Assembly: GCA_949316235.1 (NCBI GenBank)
Contig: OX438757.1
Location: forward strand, 17,113,505 to 17,177,504
DNA from: Oegoconia quadripuncta
Taxonomy: Eukaryota > Arthropoda > Insecta > Lepidoptera > Autostichidae
Direction of reading: 5' to 3'
DNA length: 64,000 nucleotides
The position numbers were made by a program, and so were the translations under genes. The notes beneath the pieces were generated by a model. It did not search any database. It was not told where the DNA came from and saw only the letters and a program-made list of their open reading frames with translations. Positions 52,589 through 63,069 of the stretch are shown here, one piece after another; the first letter of the stretch is position 1, and each line of letters begins with the position of its first letter.

Positions 52589-53379
52589 GTAAGCGTTTTT
52601 GTTTTTTGACTCTCATGTCGCTATGTGTGGTGAAACGTTGTTAGCATAATAAAGTGTTTAACAAGCAAATATGGATTGTAAGTTGTTAAGTTATTTCTTG
52701 TGACTTAAGGATAACCGTCAAATATAACTATAACTTGAAAATTTTGAAAACCATTGAGAAAGCAGGTGGTTATATCATCCAGATAAACCAAACTAACTGG
52801 GTTAAAGGCTAAATGTCTTCGAAACGGCTTAACTTACCATCTAACATGGGTAAAGAACCTATGCCCGAGGTGAATTTTAAATTTTAATAATTTTGATCGA
52901 ATTCAACTATGGTTTTTTTGGGAAAGTTGTTCATAATCAGGATTGGCGTCACCAGTTAACGGGAATTACACGAATTCAAATTCACCCTGTGTGCCTATAA
53001 TATGTGAGGATTTCCCTCAATTCCTCATAGATGCCATCATCAGAACAGAATTATGTTGTACACGAGACCACCCTGGAAGTATGTCCTACTAAATAAAAAA
53101 ATAATTTTTCTAATCGGTTTATGAATGATTGTGTTCTGAGTTGACAAATTTAAAAAAATACAACCGAATTGATTAGATTAAAAACGATGTCTTTTTGAAG
53201 TCGGTAAAAAAATATAGACAACCCTCGAATGACTGTGTGACTACAGCTCATGTGGCCACTTTGGAGTTGGACTCCGGGGGCCTGAAAAGAGCATTACCTA
53301 GTTCAGGCACCATAGTTTCTTTCAATGTTTAATAATAATAAAAGGCATTTATTCACCACAAAGTTAATTTAACAAGTAA
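52589..53379. other. Intron 22, left of the LINE
   Basis: 52735-52850 shares phrases with 18045-18240. 53325-53360 (TTTAATAATAATAAAAGGCATTTATT) looks like the reversed tail of another retroelement. Confidence 0.4.
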
Positions 53380-53767
53380 TTAATTGATTGTAAATTAGGT
53401 CAAACTTTACTTTATCGTAACAATGTTAGATGGCGCTGCCGTCGAGTAAACATTAAGCTTGTGTTTTAAATTCATTTTAATTTGTAATCAGTGAAAATTA
53501 CTAATGAAAAAGTTAACAATGACTGATAAACAACATAATTAAATAGTGACAATGTTATAAACTTTAAACTATGCTAAAACACAGTGATTTATGAAGAAAC
53601 GGTTTACGTGATCGATGTTGACTGATTGATTCGCCAATTCCCCAGTTACCTAATAAACAACTATCTAATACTATGATTACACATTTAACGGACAGTGATT
53701 AGTGCATTAAGTGATAATTAATTCAATCGTACGTAAATTGACTTTTTTTTTTTTTTCTGTAATGTAA

Positions 53768-55024
53768 TGCAATAATGAAAATAATATATTAACCCCTACA
53801 ACATCGTTATCGGCATCACAAAATAATGATAGTCACAATAGTTACAGAATTAATATTTCCACAGACAATTCGTTTGAATCCCTACAATGCGATGACACGG
53901 AAACTAATGATGCAATATTTCATCAAAATACAAGTTGTCCCGACTTAGACTTGGGTACCGTCACAGACGAACTCACGGAAAAATATATAAGTAAAATTAG
54001 TACATTGGAAAAGAGACTACAATCGGCAGATCAGGAAATTGAAAACCTGATTTTAGAAAATAGTGCATTAAAGAAACAACTGGCAGATAAGGAACGGGTA
54101 ATCGGCGCACTGACTCATATTTGCACTTCAACCAAAAAGAAATCTACACCTATCAAGCGTCGGAAAAGTATTGATAGACAACAACTGGATTTTATTATGT
54201 CAGAACAAACATCAAGTAACCATGGAAAATCAAGCGCCAGTAATGCGAGAGCAGAATCAGATAATGCCAGTCAGGATGATGTCGTACGGATTCGCAGCAT
54301 TTCGGGTGCCAACACAACTCAGCGCATCATTAACACCCAAAAAAATCGTGAGACTGTTGTCTCTAAACTACCCAGCAACCAGGCTGTTAAATTATGCATC
54401 TTGAGTAATGAGAACAATAACGGTACTTTAAGGGATATAGAAAGTGCATTTGAACACAATGTCACTTACTGCCGATATACTATGCCTAATGGTAGCATCA
54501 ATGAACTTTTAAACAACATAGATAACAAATTACAGAACTTTAATATAAATGATTTTTGTTTGATATTTTTGAGTGAAACAGACATAAAAAATTGTAAAAA
54601 CTATATTCTATTAGTTAACCATCTCAGAGAATCTCTTGAAAAAATTACACATACAAATGTAATAATATGTCTTCCAACTTATATTTGTGGCGCTCTCATA
54701 TATAATTGTAAAGTAGAAATTTTTGGTAATCTATTGCTTATGGACCTACAGACTAATAATTATGCCATAGTCTTTGATTCTAACAGAGATTTAACATTGG
54801 ATATGTTTTCTAACTTTACAGGAAAAATAAATAGATCAGGTATTAGAAGTGTATTTTTGGGTCTCTCCCAATTGATTAAACAGATGCAAACTGACCAAGA
54901 CAATTCAACAACCACTATCTCTCCAATAGAAACCAGAACTATATCTCAATTATCAAAACATCTGTCTAGTGATAATAATGACATTAATGACACTGTACCC
55001 GAAAATGTTTTTTTTCGACCCTAA
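53768..55024 (+). CDS. LINE ORF1 protein (coiled coil, esterase-like domain)
   Basis: Frame open from just after a TAA near 53764 to the TAA at 55022-55024. No in-frame ATG occurs until MSEQ at about 54197, although the clear coiled coil (ISTLEKRLQSADQEIENL, about 53993-54110) lies before it. The original start was therefore probably lost by mutation, or translation begins otherwise. The second half (LCILSNENN..., SINELLNNID, FCLIFLSETDI, VIICLPTY, NLLLMDLQTNNYAIVFD) resembles the SGNH-esterase-like ORF1 domain of CR1-type LINEs. That match is from pattern only. In the intact element ORF1 would bind RNA or membranes. Confidence 0.65.
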   Translation, partial: CNNENNILTPTTSLSASQNNDSHNSYRINISTDNSFESLQCDDTETNDAIFHQNTSCPDLDLGTVTDELTEKYISKISTLEKRLQSADQEIENLILENSALKKQLADKERVIGALTHICTSTKKKSTPIKRRKSIDRQQLDFIMSEQTSSNHGKSSASNARAESDNASQDDVVRIRSISGANTTQRIINTQKNRETVVSKLPSNQAVKLCILSNENNNGTLRDIESAFEHNVTYCRYTMPNGSINELLNNIDNKLQNFNINDFCLIFLSETDIKNCKNYILLVNHLRESLEKITHTNVIICLPTYICGALIYNCKVEIFGNLLLMDLQTNNYAIVFDSNRDLTLDMFSNFTGKINRSGIRSVFLGLSQLIKQMQTDQDNSTTTISPIETRTISQLSKHLSSDNNDINDTVPENVFFRP

Positions 55025-55025
55025 T

Positions 55026-56920
55026 ATGAAAGGTCATGTCACATTGCATATCAAACTGTTTCATCAAAATATTGCTGGAATACTAAGTAAAAACGAGATA
55101 TTTGAATCAACAATTACCGAACTTAATGAAAAAATTGGACTGATAAATGTCATTTGTCTTAGCGAAACATTTATGAAACTTGGTTCACAATACAATTTAA
55201 AAATGTCTAATTATAAAATAGCAGCATTTTTCTCGAGAAATAATCAACGACGTGGTGGGACCTGTATATTGCTAAACCACGATTTGGAATTTGCGCCACT
55301 TCCTATCACTAGAAAATTAAGTGCTCCCTATTATTTTGAATGCTGTGGTATTGAAATCAGTGATTATAAACTAATAGTCGTATGCATATACAGAGTTCCT
55401 AAATCCAGTGTGAAATTATTTTTTCACAAAAAAATGACATATATTAGTAAACTCAACAATAAAGGTAAAGCCACGTGGAACGTTATAAAAAATAATTTAA
55501 ACTTCAACACCAATGACAAGTCAATAGACCATATTAAAATTAACAATTTGACTATTAATAACCCTGATGACATTTGTGAACTTTTCAATGACTTTTTTAT
55601 AAACCTGACAAGAATACATGACGCACCACATAATACTAATTTAAACATAAAACGTAGTGTAAATTCTATCTTTCTGTCTCCTTTAGACCACTACGATATT
55701 GTTAAAATAATAAAATCCTTGAAGAATACTAATTCAACAGGTTATGATGAACTAAATACAAAAATACTAAAGTTGTGTGCAAATTTAATAGCAGCACCGC
55801 TGTGTTATATCATAAATTTATCATTCACACAAGGATGCTTCCCTGATCGTCTCAAACTGTCAATAATAAGACCACTTTTTAAAGCAGGTGATAGCTTTTT
55901 ATTAAATAATTATAGGCCCATAGCATTAATACCTATACTATCAAAAGTTTTTGAAAAAGCGATGTATGGCAAATTAGATAGTTTCCTTCAAAATATAAGT
56001 GCACTAAGCACAAGACAATTTGGCTTTAGAAAGAAAAGTTCAACATCATTGGCATGCTTGACTTTAGTTAAACTTATTACGCAAACACTTAATGACAAAC
56101 AATATGCAGTATCAGTATTTCTAGATCTAAGTAAGGCTTTTGATTATGTCTGCCATGATCGATTGCTGAAAAAACTTGAAAACTACGGCATTAGAGGAAA
56201 TGCATATAAATGGCTTCTTAGTTACCTAACTGAGCGAACGCAGTATACAGAAGTCACAAAACTAATTAACAATAAAAAACTATGTTTCAAGTCTTCACCA
56301 AGAACTGTTACCCGTGGTGTCCCTCAAGGCAGTGTTCTCGGACCCTTGTTGTTTTTATTATTTATTAATGACTTGCCTGAAACGCTAAAACATGAATGCA
56401 TCCTATTCGCTGACGATACTACTTTAGTTATAAAATGTAATAATCTTCAACAATTACAAAGTGATACTAATAATGAATTGTGTATCGTAATGAAGTGGTT
56501 AGCCGATAATGGCTTAAAGGTTAATATAGACAAGACAAAAATTGTACACTTTCAAACTTATAATTCGACTAAATCAAACATAAACATTAATTACAATGAC
56601 ATAATCATACCACATGTAGACTCAACTGTCTTTCTCGGCCTTACCATTGACTGCCATCTGAATTGGAAACTTCATATTGACAAAATTTGTACTAGACTTG
56701 ACCGCTTCGTATTTGCTTTGCGAAGACTCAGAAATATAACTTCCACAGAAACTGCATTGTCCGCGTATCATGGCTATGTTTCCTCGATATTACGCTATGG
56801 TTTAATTATTTGGGGTAACTCAGTGGATCTACAGAGAGCATTTATAATACAAAAGAAATGTGTCAGGGTACTGTATGGAGCTAAATATCTGGATCACTGT
56901 AAGCCTCTTTTTAAGGAACT
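55026..56920 (+). pseudogene. LINE ORF2, 5' part (endonuclease remnant and reverse transcriptase)
   Basis: An ATG at 55026 follows the ORF1 stop after one base (TAATATG), suggesting reinitiation. The N-terminus has endonuclease motifs (HQNIAGILSK, VICLSETF, RRGGTCILL) but stops after VVCIYRVPKSS; the GDFN and SDH motifs are missing, so about 200 residues seem deleted in frame. The RT domain follows with NNYRPIALIPILSKVFEK, FLDLSKAFDYVCHDRLLKKL, GVPQGSVLGPLLFLLFINDL and the catalytic FADDT. At 56920 the BEL/Pao LTR interrupts the frame, adding an LTR-encoded tail with a stop at 56997-56999. The C-terminal part is at 63373-63687. Confidence 0.9.
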
Positions 56921-57302
56921 TGATAAGGACAGCGAGCAAGAAAAGGACCACGAAGGCCGGACGCCCTCACAACCGATGCACGCAACTCTAACTAGTTGAG
57001 TGACAACGTTCCCCGCAAGGTCAAGTCGGAGCGAGAGGGAAATAGATTAGAAGAGGACGTCCGCCCCGCCCACTGCTCACGGACACCCACTAGTTGGGAG
57101 ACTTAGTTAGGGAATAAATATAGCGATATTGTACATTGTTTTGTATTCTTGTATTCTGATACGAACTACTACTACATGTTAAGGAGAAATAAAAGTCTGA
57201 TTGAAATAGAACCAGTGTATTAGTTTGGATGCAGGAATCACCAAGAGCGAACGCTCCCCAGCAGAAATATTTTCCACATACAGTCCACTGCTGTCCCCCA
57301 CA
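56921..57302 (+). repeat. BEL/Pao 5' LTR
   Basis: TG...CA ends. Contains a TATA-like AATAAATATAG near 57112-57122 and a polyadenylation signal AATAAA at 57188-57193. Its first 79 bases code in one frame for the tail DKDSEQEKDHEGRTPSQPMH and a few more residues before a stop. Confidence 0.95.
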
Positions 57303-57357
57303 GTGTTTGGACCATCGAGCCGCATCAAGCAAGAACTGCAGGAATTGAACCAAGAAG

Positions 57358-60300
57358 ATGGTCGTGACAAGAAGCCAATCTGGAGACGATAGACGAGTTT
57401 TCGAAGATCCACCGGGTTCGCCGAGTGCTACCGACGAACCTTGCAACCAGCAACCCGGCGAGACACGAGCACCCGTTCCAGTCCGTGAACCAGCTTCTCA
57501 GGGACTCCACGCGTCGAATACGCACCACGAAACCACTGCGCCGACTACCTCCGGTGTACGCCACCCCGCTCCTGGCTCCGTGCGTTCACGCATGACCAGC
57601 GCCAGCACCGCCGCCCGCATCAAGCAAGCCGAACTTGAAGCTGAAGAGAGACTCGCCGAAGTCAGACGTCGAGAGCTGCGTCTCGAAGCCGACCTCATTC
57701 AGAAAAAGTTAGCGTTTGAAATTGCGAGTATCCATGCAGAAGAAAGCCATGCAGGCAGCGTACACAATCAGCCAATACTGGAGGATCGAGTCGACGAATG
57801 GCTTCGCCAGCATGAGCCTATCTCTTCCGAACGTGAAATAAGCTCATTGCAACAGCCAAGTGCACCACCAGCTGCCGCGACCACCGCAGCCGTGCGCCAG
57901 CCACAGAACGTGGCAACGATGACGTCTGTGAACGCCCACGCCTCGCGTCCTCTACGGGGGGAGTATGCAGCGAGCATACGGCAGCAGACAACACCATCGA
58001 AACCAACCGAGTGGGTCGACACGCCGAAGCAAAATAACGATCGTCCCCGCTCACCGACTCCGGTCCACAACCGCAGCCGCAGCCAGGGAAGAGGAATCGA
58101 ACAGCTTGCGGATGCAATAAAACAGATGGCACGAGTACGACCGCCGCCGAGACAGGCCACAGAGCTCCCTACCTTCACAGGAGCTCCCGGTGAGTGGCTT
58201 CCCTTCAAGGCAGCGATGAGAGACTCCACGTCAGTCTACCAATTCAGTGCTGTAGAGAACATGGCGAGACTACGCAACTGTTTGAAAGGAGAAGCACGCG
58301 ACGCAGTCCACGCACTTCTACACACTACTATGGATCCTGTGAAAATAATGAGAACATTAGAACAATGCTACGGCCGTCCAGAGGTGATGATCGATCAAGC
58401 TCTCAACGATATTAGAAAACTTCCACGTCCAGGCCCCAGCGCGTCCGAGTTGAACACTCTAGCGGTGAAACTACAGAACATTGTCCAAGTGCTGAATAGC
58501 CTCGATCAGCGCGGTTACTTAAACAATCCGCTGCTAGCACGAGAAGTCATAGAGAAGTTAAGCCCGCATCTACGCTCACGTTGGTGTGATTACGCCGAGG
58601 ACTACGGAGACGATTCAGAGCCACAGATCGTGACACTATCGCATTTTCTAATGAGAGAAGCCGACCGCGCATTGAAACACGCATACGCACCGAGTACCAC
58701 CGCACCGCCAGTCAGAAATGTGAAAAACGCCAGCAACGCCACCACGCGGCGAGCGGACGCAACTCGACGAGCAACAACCTACGCCACCTCCGCTGCTCCT
58801 ACTGCCTCCGATACCGACACGAACGACGCTGAGGATGAACGGTGTTTATACTGTGGGGCACGACACAACGTCCCACAGTGCGATCAATACCGGGCGCTCA
58901 GTATGGACCGTCGGTGGCAGTGGGTCAAAGAGAAGAAATTGTGTTTTAAATGCATTAATAAAGCACATCGGCGTAACCACTGCCGCGCTAAACTATGCGG
59001 CGTCCAAGGCTGTTCACGTCCGCATCATTCGCTGCTCCACTCAACTGCGTTTTCCACCGCTACCACGACGCCCATGCCGACCGCCGCGACATCTACCGAC
59101 GGGACAGTACTAGTTGTCAACGGAAGTACAAATCACAGCGAGGTACTACTGAAGGTGTGTCCGGTGACCGTGGCTGGCCCCGGCGGCGAAGTGAAGACCT
59201 ATGCACTGCTGGATGAGGGATCCTCTATCACCCTTATTGATGAAGAGCTGGCACGGTATGTAAACGCCGGCGGACCAGCATCACCACTCCATATACACGG
59301 AGTGAACTCATCCCGACGGGAGAACGATAGTCGCCTGGTCAAGATACAATTACAGACCGGCAACCACACACAGAAGATCGCAGCACGCACAGTGAAAGAA
59401 CTCACTCTGGCGAAGCAAACGATACCAGCACGCCTATTGAATTATGAACACCTGCGCGATCTACCGATTGAAAATGTAAGCTACGAACTAGCAATACCTA
59501 AACTGCTGATTGGTGCTGATAATTGGGAAATGATCGTCACCCGCGAGCTGAGGACTGGTAGAAGACATGAACCCGCCGCCTCCAAGACTCAGCTGGGCTG
59601 GGTGATCCACGGCACCGCACCACGAGCCAGTATATACAGAGACGAAGCCTCCGTCCTCCACCTGCACATGCATACTGAAGAAGATAGAAGCCTTCACGAA
59701 CGAATCGAGGCACACTTCAGGATCGATGCGCTAGGGGTGGCACTAACCACTAAGGTGTCACCCACTGATCAGCGAGCGCTCACCAAGTTCAACGAGACGG
59801 TTGAGTGCAAGAACGGTCGCTATGAAGTTGGGCTGACATGGCGAGATGACACGCCCACTATGCCGCCGAGTTATGACTCCGCCCTAAGAAGATTGAAAAA
59901 CATCGAGAAAAAGATGGACCGCGACCCTGCTTTCGCGGTAGAGTACATGGCACAGATGGAAAATTTAATCAAGAAAGAATACGCCGTGCCGTGTGACGGG
60001 ACCGAGAAAGAATGCCCGTACAAATGGTACCTACCACACTTTGCCGTGCTTAACCCTAACAAGCCCGGCAAAGTAAGAATAGTTTTTGATGCAGCAGCCG
60101 TCACACGCGAGACCAGCTTAAATGATAAGCTTATCGAGGGTCCAGACATGCTACAATCACTGATGAGCATACTGTTTAAGTTTCGAGAATACCCTATCGC
60201 CGTGACCGCAGACATCGAAGAAATGTTTTTGAGAATAAAGATAAGGAAACAAGATCAACCGGCACAGATGTTCCTGTGGCGCGGGCGCGACCGAACCTCC

Positions 60301-63069
60301 CCGCCCCGCGATATGAAAATGACATCGATGATTTTTGGCGCGACATGCTCACCGTTCCTCGCGCACAGCGTGCGTAACCACAACGCGCACGCTCACGCGC
60401 ACACCCATCCATTGGCCTTCCGAGCGATAACTGAAGACCACTATATGGATGACTTCGTCAGTAGCCACGAGACCACAGAAGCAGCTGCCGCCACGATAAA
60501 AGAAGTCATCGAAGTACACGCACAGGCCGGTTTCCAGCTACGTGGTTGGAATTCAAACTCAGAGGGCGCTCTAATCGACGTGCCCACGATGCTACGCGCC
60601 CACTCTACGACACGCCTTGGCCATGACAACAAGACATTAGGGCTGATATGGAACCCTAAAGAAGATGAACTTGGCTTCAACACTGCCATGCCGCGCGTCC
60701 CCGCTGAGGTGCGCACACGAGACCGCGCGCCGACGAAGAGAGAAGCTCTAAGCGCAGCGATGTCCGTATACGACCCCCTCGGCCTACTTAGCTGCTATAC
60801 GATAAGCGCTAAAATATACCTACAACAGCTGTGGCGCCTACAGATCGGATGGGACGACCCGCTGCCCGATGAACACGCTAACGACTTACTAAGTTGGTTA
60901 GAAAGTATAGAACGCGTAGCAGCGCTACGCCTGCCCCGCTGCTACGACAAGAGAAAAGGCCACGCGAAGAGAAAGCTACACGTCTTCTGCGATGCAAGTC
61001 AAGAAGCGTACGCGACTGCCGCGTACTGGCAACTTGAGAATGACGACGGCACCGTCCACGTCGTGCTCGCCGCGGCCAAAGCAAAGGTCGCGCCGCTGAA
61101 AACTCAAAGCATCCCACGCCTAGAGTTACAAGCGGCCCTCATAGGCGCTCGATTGGCCGATACGATACAAAGAGGTCACCGCCTACCTATTGATGAAATT
61201 ACCTATTGGACAGACTCCCGAACCGTCCTACATTGGATACGCAAAGACGCGCGACGACACACACCATTCGTCGCCCACCGCCTCGGTGAAATAGCTGAAC
61301 TCACTGAAGTGCGTCAATGGCGATGGACACCTTCGGAAATGAACGTAGCCGACGTAGCCACCCGATCTAAGTATGTGCCTACGAACGCTGAAGACTGGTG
61401 GTTTACGGGTCCTGAATTCCTGAAACATGAAAAGGAAAAATGGCCGTCCGAACCCGCCACTCTCGAAACCGAAGAGGAAGTCATAGTAAACTCCATAACT
61501 ACGCAGCAACAGCGCCCTCTACCGAACATCGATCGCTTCTCAAACTTACAGCGACTGCTACGTGCCACCGCCGCGATATTATTATTTATCGATAAATGCC
61601 GACGGCGAGAGAAACATATGAGTGTGGCACACCTGGAACGAGCAGAGAAGCTGTGGCTGACTCATGCGCAAGAAGAGAGCTTTCCCGAAGAGATAAGCCG
61701 TTTACGCGCCGGCAAAACCCTTGCCCGAACGAGCCGATTGATAAAGTTAGACCCGGTATTAGACAAAGATGGGCTGTTACGAGTTAATGGACGAATCGGC
61801 GCCGCTCAACTGCCCGCCCACACTAAGCGGCCAGTGATCTTAGACGGCCGTCATCCGCTGACACGGCTCATCGTACTTGAAGAACATGCGAACGCCGGTC
61901 ACGCTAGCCGAGAGCGCGTAGTAAACGAGTTACGCCAACGCTACTGGGTGCTACGCCTACGACCTACCATACGCACCGTAGCACGAAACTGCGCACACTG
62001 CCGTCTACGAAGAGCAACACCGAGTATACCTATCTGCGGCGACCTACCTGCAGCGCGCCTGGACCCCTACCACCGCCCATTCTCCAACTGTGGGTTGGAC
62101 TATTTCGGGCCTATGACGGTAACCGTGGGACGACGGCACGAGAAGCGATGGGGGGCCCTGTTCACCTGCCTAACGACAAGGGCCGTCCATCTGGAATTGG
62201 TCGCAAGCCTCACCACGGATTCCGCCATAATGGCGTTGAGAAGGATGGCAGCGCGACGCGGGTGGCCAGCTATTATGTATAGCGACAACGCTACGAATTT
62301 TAAAGGAGCGGATGTGGAGTTACGCGCCGCCTACGCCGAATGGGCCCCCGCTCTACGAGACTACGGGCTACGACATCGCCTCACGTGGCGTTACATACCG
62401 CCCGGGGCCCCAAATCAAGGTGGAGCGTGGGAGCGACTGGTCCGGTCGGTGAAGGTGGCATTGACAGCGGTACTCCATGAAAAATCGCCAAAAGAAGAAG
62501 TACTCCGTACCGTACTGACCGAAATAGAGCACAGTATCAACGCACGACCGCTGACGCACGTGTCGGTTGAACCAGACGATCCCGAAGCACTAACGCCTAA
62601 CCACTTCCTACTGGGATCATCACAAGGCCTACCGTGCACCGGACCATGCCAAGAAGGTGATCGTCGTATGTGGCGGACGAGTCAGGCCCTCGCCGATGAA
62701 TTCTGGCGGCGATGGGTCAAGGAGTACCTACCAACACTGGTAGCACGTGGCAGCTCCAGAGATGTTCTACAACGACCACTGCAAACGGGAGATATGGTGA
62801 TCGTGACCGACGCTACGCTGCCCCGTAACACATGGCCCCGAGGAATAGTGGAGAAGATCTACCCAGGGCGCGACGGGGAAATTCGCAGCGCAGACGTCAG
62901 AACCAGAGGAGGAACGTTCCGACGGCCGACGTCGAAGCTCGCTGTCCTCTCGGTGAAGGAGGCTCCGCAGAGTCTTCGCCGGGGGGAGGATGATAAGGAC
63001 AGCGAGCAAGAAAAGGACCACGAAGGCCGGACGCCCTCACAACCGATGCACGCAACTCTAACTAGTTGA
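57358..63069 (+). CDS. BEL/Pao gag-pol polyprotein, 1,903 residues, intact
   Basis: A single open frame from ATG 57358 (MVVTRSQSGDD) to a stop inside the 3' LTR. In order: a gag part with a charged coiled coil (about 90-125) and a capsid-like region (about 265-450); zinc knuckles starting CLYCGARHNVPQC (C496); aspartic protease with LLDEGSSITLIDE (D619, reading DEG rather than D-T/S-G); reverse transcriptase with KVRIVFDAAA, TADIEEMF and the catalytic YMDD (1029-1032); RNase H starting FCDASQEAYA (D about 1212), PRLELQAAL and WTDSRTVLHW; integrase with EEHANAGHASRER...CAHC zinc site, DYFGPM, YSDNATNF and GGAWERL for the DDE triad; then a C-terminal domain (GDMVIVTDATLPRNTWPRG). It makes the particle, copies RNA to DNA and inserts it. 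No stop or frameshift seen; codon use is GC-richer than the surrounding LINE. Confidence 0.95.
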   Translation: MVVTRSQSGDDRRVFEDPPGSPSATDEPCNQQPGETRAPVPVREPASQGLHASNTHHETTAPTTSGVRHPAPGSVRSRMTSASTAARIKQAELEAEERLAEVRRRELRLEADLIQKKLAFEIASIHAEESHAGSVHNQPILEDRVDEWLRQHEPISSEREISSLQQPSAPPAAATTAAVRQPQNVATMTSVNAHASRPLRGEYAASIRQQTTPSKPTEWVDTPKQNNDRPRSPTPVHNRSRSQGRGIEQLADAIKQMARVRPPPRQATELPTFTGAPGEWLPFKAAMRDSTSVYQFSAVENMARLRNCLKGEARDAVHALLHTTMDPVKIMRTLEQCYGRPEVMIDQALNDIRKLPRPGPSASELNTLAVKLQNIVQVLNSLDQRGYLNNPLLAREVIEKLSPHLRSRWCDYAEDYGDDSEPQIVTLSHFLMREADRALKHAYAPSTTAPPVRNVKNASNATTRRADATRRATTYATSAAPTASDTDTNDAEDERCLYCGARHNVPQCDQYRALSMDRRWQWVKEKKLCFKCINKAHRRNHCRAKLCGVQGCSRPHHSLLHSTAFSTATTTPMPTAATSTDGTVLVVNGSTNHSEVLLKVCPVTVAGPGGEVKTYALLDEGSSITLIDEELARYVNAGGPASPLHIHGVNSSRRENDSRLVKIQLQTGNHTQKIAARTVKELTLAKQTIPARLLNYEHLRDLPIENVSYELAIPKLLIGADNWEMIVTRELRTGRRHEPAASKTQLGWVIHGTAPRASIYRDEASVLHLHMHTEEDRSLHERIEAHFRIDALGVALTTKVSPTDQRALTKFNETVECKNGRYEVGLTWRDDTPTMPPSYDSALRRLKNIEKKMDRDPAFAVEYMAQMENLIKKEYAVPCDGTEKECPYKWYLPHFAVLNPNKPGKVRIVFDAAAVTRETSLNDKLIEGPDMLQSLMSILFKFREYPIAVTADIEEMFLRIKIRKQDQPAQMFLWRGRDRTSPPRDMKMTSMIFGATCSPFLAHSVRNHNAHAHAHTHPLAFRAITEDHYMDDFVSSHETTEAAAATIKEVIEVHAQAGFQLRGWNSNSEGALIDVPTMLRAHSTTRLGHDNKTLGLIWNPKEDELGFNTAMPRVPAEVRTRDRAPTKREALSAAMSVYDPLGLLSCYTISAKIYLQQLWRLQIGWDDPLPDEHANDLLSWLESIERVAALRLPRCYDKRKGHAKRKLHVFCDASQEAYATAAYWQLENDDGTVHVVLAAAKAKVAPLKTQSIPRLELQAALIGARLADTIQRGHRLPIDEITYWTDSRTVLHWIRKDARRHTPFVAHRLGEIAELTEVRQWRWTPSEMNVADVATRSKYVPTNAEDWWFTGPEFLKHEKEKWPSEPATLETEEEVIVNSITTQQQRPLPNIDRFSNLQRLLRATAAILLFIDKCRRREKHMSVAHLERAEKLWLTHAQEESFPEEISRLRAGKTLARTSRLIKLDPVLDKDGLLRVNGRIGAAQLPAHTKRPVILDGRHPLTRLIVLEEHANAGHASRERVVNELRQRYWVLRLRPTIRTVARNCAHCRLRRATPSIPICGDLPAARLDPYHRPFSNCGLDYFGPMTVTVGRRHEKRWGALFTCLTTRAVHLELVASLTTDSAIMALRRMAARRGWPAIMYSDNATNFKGADVELRAAYAEWAPALRDYGLRHRLTWRYIPPGAPNQGGAWERLVRSVKVALTAVLHEKSPKEEVLRTVLTEIEHSINARPLTHVSVEPDDPEALTPNHFLLGSSQGLPCTGPCQEGDRRMWRTSQALADEFWRRWVKEYLPTLVARGSSRDVLQRPLQTGDMVIVTDATLPRNTWPRGIVEKIYPGRDGEIRSADVRTRGGTFRRPTSKLAVLSVKEAPQSLRRGEDDKDSEQEKDHEGRTPSQPMHATLTS
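62981..62990 (+). other. Polypurine tract of the BEL/Pao element
   Basis: GGGGGGAGGA directly precedes the 3' LTR, the expected plus-strand primer site. Confidence 0.85.

Noticed and set aside
57303..57330. Primer binding site after the 5' LTR (TTGGACCATCGAGCC)
   Set aside because: It starts with TGG near the LTR end but I cannot match it to a tRNA 3' end from memory, so I did not annotate it.
57768..62639. Many minus-strand frames of 60-150 codons opposite gag-pol
   Set aside because: They are antisense shadows of a GC-rich coding region.
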